A stretch of 62,404 nt of DNA from Magnetococcales bacterium (lineage in GTDB: Bacteria > Pseudomonadota > Magnetococcia > Magnetococcales > UBA8363): positions 1 through 62,404 of the forward strand of contig JADGCV010000017.1 in NCBI GenBank assembly GCA_015228815.1, in the 5' to 3' direction. Below, one piece after another: positions 1-8,876 of the stretch. Position 1 is the stretch's first letter. Each line of letters starts with the position of its first letter. A program made the position numbers and the translations under genes. The notes beneath the pieces were generated by a model, which saw only the letters and a list, made by a program, of their open reading frames with translations, was not told the origin of the DNA and did no database searches.

Positions 1-145
1 CAAGGCGCGCGCCTGCGCGAATTTCCGCAAAAACTGCGGAAATTCGCTTCGGGTGAAAGGGCGCGTGGAAAAACAAAATCAAAATCAAAAACAAAGTCAA
101 AACCCTGGGGGCAATCCCCCAGACCCCTTTTTTCTTTCAATAATT
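1..145. repeat. Solo arm of hairpin-bearing MITE, doubles as terminator
   Basis: This stretch matches the right arm of the complete 453-bp element at 43,544-43,996. It has a perfect 13-bp-stem hairpin (17-47, loop AAAAC), the motif TTCGGGTGAAA, a purine-rich spacer with repeated CAAA, a second hairpin (105-122, CTGGGGG/CCCCCAG) and a T run at 128-133. The outer GTAA terminus is missing, so this is a truncated copy. The second hairpin plus T run looks like an intrinsic terminator for plus-strand transcription. The stop codon of the dehydrogenase gene lies at the element's end. Confidence 0.7.
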
Positions 146-1330
146 TTAAACACTCCCCCTGGGATTGGCATGAGGGACCATGGACGTCTGCCAGAAGGAA
201 ACCAGCTCCTCCCGGGTCACCGCCCGGGGATTAAACCGGGTGCAGATATCCACCAGGGCATCCTGGGCCAAAACGCACGGATCGACAGTAGACAAATCGA
301 TACCGTCACGACGGGTCAATGCGGCCAGATCCACCGCCAGTCCACCCGCCCGCTGAAAATCCCCGACCCTTTGCGCAATGGAAAACCCGATCCGGGATTC
401 CAGGGTTTCGAGTCTCCTGGCAACCTTGTCCTCACCAGAGTTGAACTCCAGAACCCGCGAAAGAAACACACCGTTGGCCTCGCCGTGCCCCACGCCAAAA
501 CGGGCCAGTTGATGGGCCAGAGAGTGACAAATGCCCACCCCACACTGGTTTTGCACCATCCCCGCCAGACAGGCGGCAAATTGCAGCTCCTGGACAACAG
601 CCCCATCCTCCGCATCCTCAAGCCAACAAAGCCCCAACCGGCCCAAACGCTCGAGCGCCGATTCGGCGAGAAGATCGGCCATCGGATTGTCCACATTGGA
701 CACAAACCCCTCCACCGCATGGGTCATGGCATCGATGACCCCCGCCATCATCACCGGACGGGGAATACCGGAAAGGAAACGGGGATCGAGCAACACCACG
801 TCGAACAGAAAATCATGAGTGACCACGGCTTTTTTGGTCCCGGTGGCGCGATCGATCACCAAAGCGGAAGAGGAGGCCTCCGCCCCCGAACCCGCGGTCG
901 TGGGAATGGCACACAGGCGCAGATTGTCCTTCAAGGGAGGAGCCGCGAAGGGACGATACAACCGCTCCCCTTCCCCTTCGGGCCAGCCGATCCGCAGCAT
1001 GACCAGGCGGGCCAGATCCATCACCGCCCCGCCGCCGACCGCCACGATCAGATCGGGCATCCCCCCCGATAACCGGCCCATCACCCCTTCAACCCCGTCC
1101 CAATCGGGATCCCCCCCTCCAGGCCGGATCACCTCCACCACCTGCTCGGCCAGAAGCATGCGTTTGATTTCATGGCGCAGATGGGGCGCCAGCGATCCGC
1201 CCGTCAACAACAACGTCCGCGCCGATCCGATCCCCCTGAGGGCCATCAACGCCCGAGGACCGGCGAACAGATCGGTATTGGCCAACAGACGCGGTATCGG
1301 AAACACTGTCCTGATCCGGGAACATCCCAT
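146..1330 (-). CDS. Iron-containing (group III) alcohol dehydrogenase
   Basis: Predicted NAD(P)-dependent, Fe-dependent alcohol dehydrogenase of about 394 residues, the usual family length. Visible motifs are the dinucleotide-binding loop AVGGGAVMDLAR, the conserved PTTAGSGAEAS, and metal ligands in DAMTHAVEGFVS, HSLAHQLA and GHGEAN. The open frame extends upstream to 1588, but the extra N-terminus is not family-like. I therefore choose ATG 1330, which is preceded by a G-rich ribosome-binding stretch. The substrate cannot be told. The last codons run into a MITE arm, so the extreme C-terminus may have been altered. Confidence 0.85.
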   Translation of the reverse strand: MGCSRIRTVFPIPRLLANTDLFAGPRALMALRGIGSARTLLLTGGSLAPHLRHEIKRMLLAEQVVEVIRPGGGDPDWDGVEGVMGRLSGGMPDLIVAVGGGAVMDLARLVMLRIGWPEGEGERLYRPFAAPPLKDNLRLCAIPTTAGSGAEASSSALVIDRATGTKKAVVTHDFLFDVVLLDPRFLSGIPRPVMMAGVIDAMTHAVEGFVSNVDNPMADLLAESALERLGRLGLCWLEDAEDGAVVQELQFAACLAGMVQNQCGVGICHSLAHQLARFGVGHGEANGVFLSRVLEFNSGEDKVARRLETLESRIGFSIAQRVGDFQRAGGLAVDLAALTRRDGIDLSTVDPCVLAQDALVDICTRFNPRAVTREELVSFWQTSMVPHANPRGSV

Positions 1331-1611
1331 GCAATCCCCCCCTGACAACGATAAACAATACCCCGGCAAATTCCCGGTCCCCAGCCTGAAAAAAATCCTG
1401 CCCATGCCTCGGATCGGACCAACCACCCCCGCCAAGCATAAATCCCAATGCCCCTGCATCACAACGTCCGAAAAATCCCGGACCACCCCATCGACAACAC
1501 CCCCACCCCGACAACCCATGCCCCAATCTCGTGCAACACCACTGGACAGATGATCCAGGCTTTGCTGTAGTGATGAACGATCATTCAACCCCCCTGCCAG
1601 GAGACCGCTCG

Positions 1612-2709
1612 ATGAACCATTTTATCAAAGGATTGCGCCTCGCGGTCGGCCTGGCCCTGGGGCTGCCGTTTCTGATCTTTCTCATTCCCTTCTTCGTCGT
1701 CTATTTTTTCATCGAGCATCGCGCCGGACGCCCCATGCCGTTCGATGTCCGGAAGTTTCTGAAGGAAACCTTCCACGCACCGTCCGCTCCCTCGCTCCAG
1801 TCCGCCCCCTCCTCCTTCGCGGAAGATTCCGGTGAAACGATCCGTTCCACAAGAACGGATACCACCCCATCCGCGTTCTCGAAAGCGAAAGCCACATCCA
1901 TTTCATCCGGAACGGTCCTCAGTGCCTTCGTCGCCGACGGAGAAAGCCTGTTGGGAGGAGAAATCGCCCGGGAACTGGCCCGGCAGGGTTACCGGGTCGC
2001 GATCGCCTGGGAAAAAGACCGGGAAAAGGTGGCGGACCTCGTCCAGACCATCCACAACTCCGGCGGCAGCGCCTGCTCCCTGAACCTGGACCTTGGCGAT
2101 CAAGAAAAAATTCAGAATGCCCTGGACCTGGCCGATAAGGAACTGGGTGGTATTCCCGGTCTGCTGATCAACAACGCCTCGAAATTATTGCCAACCGGCG
2201 TTGAACATCCCTCCTGGGAAGAACTGAATGCAACCATGCGCCACAACCTGCATGGACCCCTTTGGCTCTCTCTCAAATTCGGATCCGCCATGGTCGGTCG
2301 CGAAAACGGAAACATCATTCATATTCTCGACCTGTTCGGGGAATATCCCATGAAAGGGCACTCCGCCTTCAGTGCCGCCAGGGCGGGAATGGCCATGGCA
2401 ACCCGGGCACTCGCCGCCGATCTTGGACCCTGGGTGCGCGTCAACGCCATCGCGCCAGGACTCCATCTTGTGTTCGCCCCCCATGCCGCGGAAGAACTCA
2501 GCCAGGAACATCCCAATCAGTACGCCTCAAAGCCCCAGCCCATGGCGGTGGTCCAAGCCTTGCATTACTTTCTGAAGTCACCAACGGTCACCGGCGAAAT
2601 CCTCCATGTGGATGGTGGGCGGCGAATGCATTCCATTCCCCCTTCGACCATCCATGACCGCCCAGGTTTCCTTCACCAGTCACGCATCCAAACCCATCGA
2701 GAGGGTTAG
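1612..2709 (+). CDS. Membrane-anchored, catalytically degenerate SDR (pteridine reductase-like)
   Basis: A protein of 365 residues with one N-terminal membrane segment (about 10-34), a Ser/Pro-rich linker (about 55-100) and a short-chain dehydrogenase fold. Family marks are NNAS and the cofactor-binding region VADGESLLGG. The order D240 - 13 - F253 - 4 - R257 matches the Asp-Tyr-Lys catalytic spacing of pteridine reductase 1 and FolM, but with Tyr replaced by Phe and Lys by Arg. Activity as a reductase is therefore doubtful; a structural or regulatory role is inferred. ATG 1612 has GGAG about 8 nt upstream. A small membrane protein follows after 5 nt. Confidence 0.75.
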   Translation: MNHFIKGLRLAVGLALGLPFLIFLIPFFVVYFFIEHRAGRPMPFDVRKFLKETFHAPSAPSLQSAPSSFAEDSGETIRSTRTDTTPSAFSKAKATSISSGTVLSAFVADGESLLGGEIARELARQGYRVAIAWEKDREKVADLVQTIHNSGGSACSLNLDLGDQEKIQNALDLADKELGGIPGLLINNASKLLPTGVEHPSWEELNATMRHNLHGPLWLSLKFGSAMVGRENGNIIHILDLFGEYPMKGHSAFSAARAGMAMATRALAADLGPWVRVNAIAPGLHLVFAPHAAEELSQEHPNQYASKPQPMAVVQALHYFLKSPTVTGEILHVDGGRRMHSIPPSTIHDRPGFLHQSRIQTHREG

Positions 2710-2714
2710 AAGAC

Positions 2715-2903
2715 ATGAATGAAACACGCCTCTATCTGGCATCGCAAGGTTACCTCGAAAACGTGGACGAAGGACAACGAATCCTGACCGTGATCATTGT
2801 CCTGCTCGTCCTTGCCATCCTGTTCGCCGGCCACCTCTTTCTCAAAAAAGGAAAGAAAAGAAAACAGGACGCCGCGCATCAAAAACGGGAACGAAAACAC
2901 TGA
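2715..2903 (+). CDS. Small single-pass membrane protein
   Basis: 62 residues: a polar N-terminus, one hydrophobic helix (about 23-43) and a highly basic tail rich in Lys/Arg/His. It starts 5 nt after the SDR-like gene, with GAGGG upstream of its ATG, so the two are probably co-transcribed. The following genes encode flagellar stator proteins, but a link is only positional. I do not recognise a family. Confidence 0.55.
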   Translation: MNETRLYLASQGYLENVDEGQRILTVIIVLLVLAILFAGHLFLKKGKKRKQDAAHQKRERKH

Positions 2904-2978
2904 GCCGCCATCGGAAACAGCAGGATTCGTTCGGGAAGGCTGCTTGAATACAACTTCTTATAAGACTCCGGTACCGTC

Positions 2979-3731
2979 ATGGATATAGCTACAATCATTG
3001 GACTTTTGGCGGGTTTCGGCCTGATCGGCTGGGCCATCCTGATGGGTGGTTCTTTCATGCTTTTTGTCGATGTGCCGAGCGTTATCATCGTCTTCGGCGG
3101 CACCCTGTGTACGATGTTCATCAAACATTCCATGCAGGATGTTTTGGGCTCGTTCGGTATTTTCATGAAGTCGATCATCAACGACCCGAGAAACCCCGAG
3201 GAATATGTTGCCAAACTGAACGAACTGGCCAATCTTTCGCGCAAGGATGGTCTTCTTGCCCTGGAGAAAATCAAGGTCGATGACAGTTTTCTGCAAATGG
3301 GCATCAATCTGTGCGTCGATGGCGCCGACCCCGATTTTGTCAGTTCCGTCCTCAGCAAGGAATTGAGTTACCTGAACGAACGCCATTCGGGTTGGATCGC
3401 CATTTACGAGGGAATGGGCGAGTCGGCTCCCGCCTTCGGAATGATCGGCACCCTCATCGGCCTGGTGCAGATGCTGGCCGACATGAGCGACCCATCGAAA
3501 ATCGGACCTGCCATGGCTGTCGCCCTGATCACCACCTTCTATGGCGCCTTTCTGGCCAACCTGGTGGCCGTTCCCATCGCCATCAAGCTCAAGGCCTACA
3601 GCCAGAAAGAACAGGTCGTGCGTAAAATGATCATCGACGGCCTGGTCGGCATTCAAAAGGGGATCAATCCGCGGATGCTTCAGTATTCCCTGGTGGCCCC
3701 GGTTCCTCCATCGCAACGGAATTTTGACTGA
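2979..3731 (+). CDS. motA: Flagellar stator protein MotA/PomA
   Basis: 250 residues with four hydrophobic segments (about 5-20, 30-48, 145-170, 178-200) and the conserved cytoplasmic loop. The signature GMGESAPAFGMIGTLIGLVQML and the second block GPAMAVALITTFYGAFLANL are typical of the ExbB/MotA proton-channel family, closest to PomA. With MotB it forms the ion channel that drives flagellar rotation in the inner membrane. The gene lies 94 nt upstream of motB. PomA-like spacing suggests sodium coupling, but that is inference. Confidence 0.92.
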   Translation: MDIATIIGLLAGFGLIGWAILMGGSFMLFVDVPSVIIVFGGTLCTMFIKHSMQDVLGSFGIFMKSIINDPRNPEEYVAKLNELANLSRKDGLLALEKIKVDDSFLQMGINLCVDGADPDFVSSVLSKELSYLNERHSGWIAIYEGMGESAPAFGMIGTLIGLVQMLADMSDPSKIGPAMAVALITTFYGAFLANLVAVPIAIKLKAYSQKEQVVRKMIIDGLVGIQKGINPRMLQYSLVAPVPPSQRNFD

Positions 3732-3825
3732 TTTTGTCTTTTTCGTCCACCACCGCCCCTTCGAAGCCGGGGCGGTGGTCCCACATTGGCTTGTACCTCC
3801 AGCGCTGGAATGAAAGGGGCTGGTA

Positions 3826-4530
3826 ATGGCAGACGAATGTCCCCCGTGTAAAAAAGGAGCCCCCGCATGGTTGTTGACCTTCGGGGATCTGATGTCGCTT
3901 CTTTTGACCTTTTTCATCCTCCTGGTTTCGATGTCCACGGTCGATAAACCCAAGTTCAAGGCCGCGGCGGGATCGTTGAAGGATGCCTTCGGCGTACAGC
4001 GGGTCGAGGTCATCAACACCCTGCCGACGGGTGAAGACATCATCGCCATGGAATTCCAGCAGGAACTGATCATGGTCAAACTCAAGGAGCGCCTTGAGGT
4101 TCTCATGGCCCCCGTCGTTGATCGGGGGGAGGCGGAGATGGTCGAAACCGAAGCGGGATTCGTGATCAACATGAGTCGGGACAACCTTTTCGCCAAGGAG
4201 GGGTCCATCCTGCTTCCCGAGGCCAAATCGATTCTGGCCCAGATTGCCGTCCTGGTCCGCGACATTCCCAACATGGTTCGGGTCGAAGGGCACACAAGCA
4301 ACCAGCCTCCCCCCTCCCGATTCGCCAGCAACTGGGAACAATCCGCCTCGGAAGCGGCTGCCGTCGTCCATTTCCTGGCGACCGAAGGAGAGGTCAATCC
4401 TGGCAAGCTCCAGGTGCGCGGCATGGGACAGGTAGCGCCCAAATCAGACAATGAAACACCCGATGGCCGAAAACGCAATCACCGCCTCGAAATCACAATC
4501 TCCAAGGAAACCATCATGGGACGACACTGA
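3826..4530 (+). CDS. motB: Flagellar stator protein MotB/PomB
   Basis: 234 residues. A single N-terminal membrane helix carries the essential ion-binding aspartate (D21, in TFGDLMSLLLTFFILLVS). A periplasmic OmpA-like peptidoglycan-binding domain follows (about 115-230), with VEGHTSNQPP and NHRLEI motifs. It anchors the stator to the cell wall and pairs with the MotA-like protein upstream. Length is short for MotB (often 250-310). A strong intrinsic terminator lies 22 nt after the stop. Confidence 0.9.
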   Translation: MADECPPCKKGAPAWLLTFGDLMSLLLTFFILLVSMSTVDKPKFKAAAGSLKDAFGVQRVEVINTLPTGEDIIAMEFQQELIMVKLKERLEVLMAPVVDRGEAEMVETEAGFVINMSRDNLFAKEGSILLPEAKSILAQIAVLVRDIPNMVRVEGHTSNQPPPSRFASNWEQSASEAAAVVHFLATEGEVNPGKLQVRGMGQVAPKSDNETPDGRKRNHRLEITISKETIMGRH

Positions 4531-4552
4531 TCCGGGACAGGAACAGAAAAAA

Positions 4553-4588
4553 GGGGTTCCCGCCGTAGCAGGGAACCCCTTTTTTTTT
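4553..4588 (+). terminator. Intrinsic terminator after motAB
   Basis: Perfect 9-bp stem GGGGTTCCC (4553-4561) / GGGAACCCC (4571-4579), a 9-nt loop, then nine T (4580-4588). An A run precedes the stem, so it could also work on the other strand. Confidence 0.9.
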
Positions 4589-4686
4589 CACATTTTTCTT
4601 CATGATTCCCTCACCCCATCCGATAAGATTGGAGTCCAGGAAATAAAAAAAGAATTATTATTGCAACCATCCCGTCCAGAGTCACC

Positions 4687-5724
4687 ATGCGGAATCACCT
4701 GACCGTCACCATCCGAACCGTCAACGGGCAGCAACAGTATCGAATCGGGCTGTTCTGGATTGGCGCCCTTCTCATTGCGCTGTGCTTCACCCTCGGGACC
4801 TTCTACAATGTTCCCCCCGATCATCCGCAGTCACAACCCATCCGCGGCACCACATCACCCCCTGATGAAACTGTTCCACCGATTTCCTTTCCCGATCCAG
4901 GCGCAAACGGTGATCCCTTCCGCAAACCGGCCCCGACACACCGGGTCATCCCCGAATTGGCCCCCGAGGTAGCCTCCCTGGACGGATTGTTCGATACTAA
5001 AAATCATTTTGGAAACCCGCCCCGGGAAAAAGAACCGGAATACAAAAACGATCGACAAAAACCGCGGAAAGAAACCCTCGGCAACAAGAAAAAACATCCC
5101 CCCCCTCCCCTTCACGCCGCGACTGCCCCATCCCGGTCCGCCCCCATCCTCCCTTTTCCCGGTTTCGAACGCATCATCCTGGAGTCGATTCCCAACGGTT
5201 CCCCGATCGAATTCAAGGGGATCAACAGCCCCTTCGGTGATCGCTCCCATTCCAAACGCAAACAAAAGTTTCATCCGGGAATCGACCTGTTCGCGCCAAT
5301 GAACACACCGACCCATACCACGGCGGACGGTGTCGTCGAGTTTGCCGGATTCGAAAAAATGAACAGCTATGGCAACCTGGTCATCATCCATCATAATCAT
5401 GGCTTCAAGACGAGTTATGCCCACCTGGACAAGATTACGGTAAAAAACGGCGATTTCGTCAAAAAGGGCGATTTGATCGGCTATTCGGGAACTTCAGGAC
5501 TCTCCAGTGGCCCGCATCTGCATTACGAAATCCATTTTGTCCACCGTATCCTCGATCCCACCGGGTTCCTCGATTGGAATGCCAACAACCTTGCCCCCCT
5601 GTTTCGCGAAAAACAGGTTGCCTGGCAGTCGCTCATCGACCACATCAACCGCCGCCCCGAAACCAGCGAACTCCCCCTGCCCCTGCGCATTGCCCTGACC
5701 CAGGGGGGCTACAAACCACCCTGA
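4687..5724 (+). CDS. Membrane-anchored M23 (LytM) peptidase
   Basis: 345 residues: one N-terminal membrane helix (about 21-40), a long Pro/Lys-rich linker (45-160) and a C-terminal peptidase M23 domain (about 170-300). Zinc ligands are visible: H196 and D200 in HPGID, and H277/H279 in HLHYE; H246 also fits the active site. It is a predicted periplasmic endopeptidase acting on peptidoglycan cross-links, or an amidase activator. Intact ligands favour an active enzyme. It lies downstream of motB but behind the terminator, so it is probably a separate unit. Confidence 0.88.
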   Translation: MRNHLTVTIRTVNGQQQYRIGLFWIGALLIALCFTLGTFYNVPPDHPQSQPIRGTTSPPDETVPPISFPDPGANGDPFRKPAPTHRVIPELAPEVASLDGLFDTKNHFGNPPREKEPEYKNDRQKPRKETLGNKKKHPPPPLHAATAPSRSAPILPFPGFERIILESIPNGSPIEFKGINSPFGDRSHSKRKQKFHPGIDLFAPMNTPTHTTADGVVEFAGFEKMNSYGNLVIIHHNHGFKTSYAHLDKITVKNGDFVKKGDLIGYSGTSGLSSGPHLHYEIHFVHRILDPTGFLDWNANNLAPLFREKQVAWQSLIDHINRRPETSELPLPLRIALTQGGYKPP

Positions 5725-6348
5725 CGGTCCAAGCCAAACCTGACTCATCTTTTATCCCCTGATGATCCACCTTCAGAGTTCCTGATCCCGCAGGATTCGT
5801 TAACGGCACTTTTTGAGCAACATGCACTTTGATTTACCTATCAATTTTGCTAGATTTAGTGCCACCGCCGCTTCCGGTCTCGTGGACAAAAAAGCCAGCA
5901 TTATCTGGAAGGGATCAGGAAGTCTGACCTTCGTTCCCCGTCTCCAACGTTCCACCGATCCCGCATCCTTATCAAGCCTTCATTCGTCATTACCGCCCGA
6001 TCCTCCCCTGGCATTCATAATCAGAATTGCATTGAATAACAGCCATTTCAATAGGATCCAGCGACTTCAACCATGCGGAAATCCCGATAACGAGATAATG
6101 GCCCCCACATTGCATTGACCTCCTCGTCGGGGCTCGGATCCTTGAGTGAGACCGCTGCTAAAAAAGAAAATTCTTACAAAAGAGTGCTGCTTGAAGTTCA
6201 TGGATCCGGCCCCGATGTCAAAAGAGCTACACTTTTCATGAAGAACCTGGCCAAAAGAGTCAACAGTTTGACTTTCGGCCCACCGATCACAAACACTTAG
6301 ACCAACGTCTCAAAGCAACTCTTCAAAGAAAGAATTCCGACTAACAAC
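5725..6348. other. Gene-free spacer before the broken integrase
   Basis: Six hundred bases with only short weak frames (5813-6118 and 6115-6300), which lack family similarity and good ribosome sites. The 17-nt string at 5906-5922 recurs at the start of the IS4-family fragment near 58,140, which hints at an old mobile-element scar. Otherwise I see nothing in it. Confidence 0.5.
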
Positions 6349-7200
6349 ATGGAGTACTACATGGGTGCCTTTCCGATTCCACCTTCAGATGTTCACGAGC
6401 TACCACCCCAGGTCAAAGCCTATCAACAGGGGGCGTCACTGGCCGACAACACCCGAGCCGCCTATTGGGGCGATCTGCGGCGGTTCATGGATTGGGGCGG
6501 AGAGGTCCCCTCCTCGGCCAAAATGATCGCCTCCTATCTTGTGGCCCATGCCGATTCGCACAAATTCGCCACCCTCGCCCGATGGAAGGTTTCCATCGGC
6601 AAGGCGCATACCGCCCAGGGACTGACCGATCCCACCAAAACAGAACTGGTCCATGCAGTGCTCAAGGGGATCAAACAAAAACATGGTCAGGATCAGCGCC
6701 AGGTCGCTCCACTGACCCGAGAAAAAATCATTGCCATCTGTCTGCAAATGGGGGACCGCCTCAAGGACAAGCGCGACAAGGCGTTGATCCTCGTCGGCTT
6801 TGCCGCCGGACTGCGACGTTCCGACCTGATCACCCTCGATGCCAAGGACCTGTATCGTCGAGAAAACGGAATCGAGATTCATCTGAGCAAGGGACGGGTG
6901 GGGTTGCCATTGGCCCGGGGCGAGGTGTGTCCGGTGCATTCCCTTGAAGATTGGTTGCAGACGGCTGAAATCGCGGAGGGGTCGGTCTTCCAAGGGATCA
7001 ACCGCCATGGACGTCGTTCGGGAAAACCATTGACGGGACATGGCGTCGCCCTGATCGTCAAGGAGCGGGTACAATCGATCGGCCTGGATCCGGCCAACTT
7101 CAGTGGCTTCAGCCTGCGCTCCGGATTGATCGCCAGTGCCTCGGCGGCTGGAATCTCCCTGCAAAGCGCCACCTCCCTGTCGGGAACCGGCGTCCTGTAA
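6349..7200 (+). pseudogene. C-terminally truncated tyrosine recombinase / integrase
   Basis: 283 residues with a SAM-like N-terminal core-binding domain (about 15-110) and the beginning of the phage-integrase catalytic domain. The first catalytic Arg is present (R156, GLRRSDL). The HxxR box reads FSGFSLRSG (F254, R257), so the His is lost. The protein ends after 283 residues, before the second His/Trp and the nucleophilic Tyr. It cannot be catalytically complete. A terminator-type palindrome starts 18 nt after the stop codon. It may be a relic of an integrated element; no partner genes remain here. Confidence 0.8.
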
Positions 7201-7217
7201 AATGATGACGGATGGGT

Positions 7218-7242
7218 CCGGGAAGGGGTTTCCCCTTCCCGG
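7218..7242 (-). terminator. Dispersed GGGAAGGGG palindrome, copy A (trxA terminator)
   Basis: Perfect 11-bp stem CCGGGAAGGGG/CCCCTTCCCGG with a 3-nt loop, followed on the minus strand by GACCCATCC and a short T-rich stretch. It lies 8 nt past the trxA stop. Copies of the same element occur at 35,749 and 51,443 in the phage operon. Confidence 0.65.
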
Positions 7243-7249
7243 TGGCCAA

Positions 7250-7609
7250 TCAGTTTTTCTCTGCAATTTCCTGACGCACCTGTTCCATGTCCAGCATCAA
7301 CGCCTTCTCGATCAATTCCACGAACTGCGGTTCCGGCAGCATGCCCGGCTGGGAAAAGATGATGATCTTTTCCCGAAAGATCATCAGGGTCGGGATCGAA
7401 CGAATCTGGAAGGCGTGGGCCAGTTCCTGCTGATCGTCGGTTTCCACCTTGCCAAAAACCACATTTGGATAACGGTTCGAAACCTTCTCGAAAATCGGGG
7501 CAAATGCCTTGCACGGACCACACCAGGAGGCCCAAAAGTCAATGATGACCACATCGTTGCCATTGACCGTCTCTTCGAAATTTTCCTTGTTCAAGGTGAT
7601 CGTCGCCAT
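7250..7609 (-). CDS. trxA: Thioredoxin
   Basis: 119 residues, a single thioredoxin fold with the redox site WCGPC (about 30-34) and the conserved cis-Pro in SIPTLMIF. It is a cytoplasmic disulfide reductant. ATG 7609 overlaps the TGA stop of lpxB by one base, so it is probably translated by coupling at the end of the lpxI-lpxB unit. The C-terminal helix is about 10 residues longer than E. coli TrxA. Confidence 0.93.
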   Translation of the reverse strand: MATITLNKENFEETVNGNDVVIIDFWASWCGPCKAFAPIFEKVSNRYPNVVFGKVETDDQQELAHAFQIRSIPTLMIFREKIIIFSQPGMLPEPQFVELIEKALMLDMEQVRQEIAEKN

Positions 7610-8841
7610 CAAGCGTCTCCTGCCAGACTGTGATTGTCGTTTTCCGGAACCCTGTACGCCCCAGACCTTTTTTCGAGCATGGCTTCGACCACCGTAAACG
7701 GATCCGTTGCCGATCGTGTCAGCTTTTCTCGAACAACCCCGTACCCTTCCTTGATTTTCATGCGGATTCCGGGATCATGCAACACCCCATCGAGATCGGC
7801 GCATAAAATCTCCGGGACGACCTCATGCTGCAACCGTTCCCGCACCACCGCCCACCCCGCGACAAGATTGACAAGCGAAAAAAACGGAATCCGGACGAGT
7901 AGCCTGCCAATAGGGTAGGTCATGGGACTGACCCGATAACAGACGACTTGAGGTGTTCCGATCAAGGCGGTTTCCAGGGTGGCGGTCCCCGATGTGACCA
8001 ATGCCGCGTCGGCACTGGCCACCAGATCATACGTGGCGCCGCTCCTGATGGGAACCTCTCGCTTGAAGGTCGGGTCAATATCTTCCGGCCAATGCCGTTC
8101 CAGTTCGTCTTCCGACACGGTTGGCGCACACGCCACCACAAAACGCATGTCCGGATACGTGCGCCGGAGAAGAAAACAGGATCGAATCATGGGGCCGAAC
8201 AGGCGTCCAATCTCTCCCCGCCGGCTCCCCGGCAGCAGCACCACGCACGACTCGTCGGTGCCGATGCCCAAGGATTGACGCACCCGTGCCCGGCCCGCCG
8301 CCCCCTCGGGGCGCATCGACCAGGGCAATGCCCTCCCGACCAATGGATGCCCCACGAACGTCACCGGAAGCGGTGTTTCAGCGTAAATCGCTTGTTCGAA
8401 GGGAAAAAGAAGCAGCAGATGGTCGATGAAACGATGCAGTCGTTTCGCCCGTCCACGACGCCAGGCCCATACCTGGGGGGAAACATAGTGCAATACCGGA
8501 ATATCTCTAGCCCTGGCGCGACGGGCCACCAGAAAATTAAAATCGGGAAGGTCGATGGTCACCACCAGATCAGGCCGTTCCCGATCCATGAGCCGCAGCA
8601 GATAGTCAAATGCCCGAAGCAGATCAGGCAGTCGGCGCACCACCTCGACCACGCCGATCACCGACAAATGGTTGCTGTCGAACGGTCCCGTCATCCCCTG
8701 GGATCGCATCCCCGGTCCGCCGATCCCCATGAACGACACCTCGGGAATCCGCTCGCGGATTGCCGCCATCAGGTCGGCCCCCAGAAGATCTCCCGAAGCC
8801 TCTCCCGCAATCAGAAGGATCTTCCGCCCCTTCGCGGTCAT
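7609..8841 (-). CDS. lpxB: Lipid-A-disaccharide synthase LpxB
   Basis: Glycosyltransferase that joins UDP-2,3-diacylglucosamine and lipid X into the lipid A disaccharide at the inner membrane. 410 residues from ATG 8841 (AAGG about 5 nt upstream); family length is about 380. Marks include the start LLIAGEASGDLLGADL, GIGGPGM, YVSPQVWAWRRGR and LLPGSRRGEI, and the C-terminal TSGTATLE acceptor/donor loop. It lies directly after lpxI, which supplies one of its substrates. Confidence 0.95.
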   Translation of the reverse strand: MTAKGRKILLIAGEASGDLLGADLMAAIRERIPEVSFMGIGGPGMRSQGMTGPFDSNHLSVIGVVEVVRRLPDLLRAFDYLLRLMDRERPDLVVTIDLPDFNFLVARRARARDIPVLHYVSPQVWAWRRGRAKRLHRFIDHLLLLFPFEQAIYAETPLPVTFVGHPLVGRALPWSMRPEGAAGRARVRQSLGIGTDESCVVLLPGSRRGEIGRLFGPMIRSCFLLRRTYPDMRFVVACAPTVSEDELERHWPEDIDPTFKREVPIRSGATYDLVASADAALVTSGTATLETALIGTPQVVCYRVSPMTYPIGRLLVRIPFFSLVNLVAGWAVVRERLQHEVVPEILCADLDGVLHDPGIRMKIKEGYGVVREKLTRSATDPFTVVEAMLEKRSGAYRVPENDNHSLAGDA

Positions 8842-8876
8842 GATGGCCTTGTTCCCAAAACGTCGCGTTCCATGGA

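Noticed and set aside
5813-6118. 101-codon plus-strand frame
   Set aside because: No family marks, no ribosome site, composition like random AT-poor spacer.
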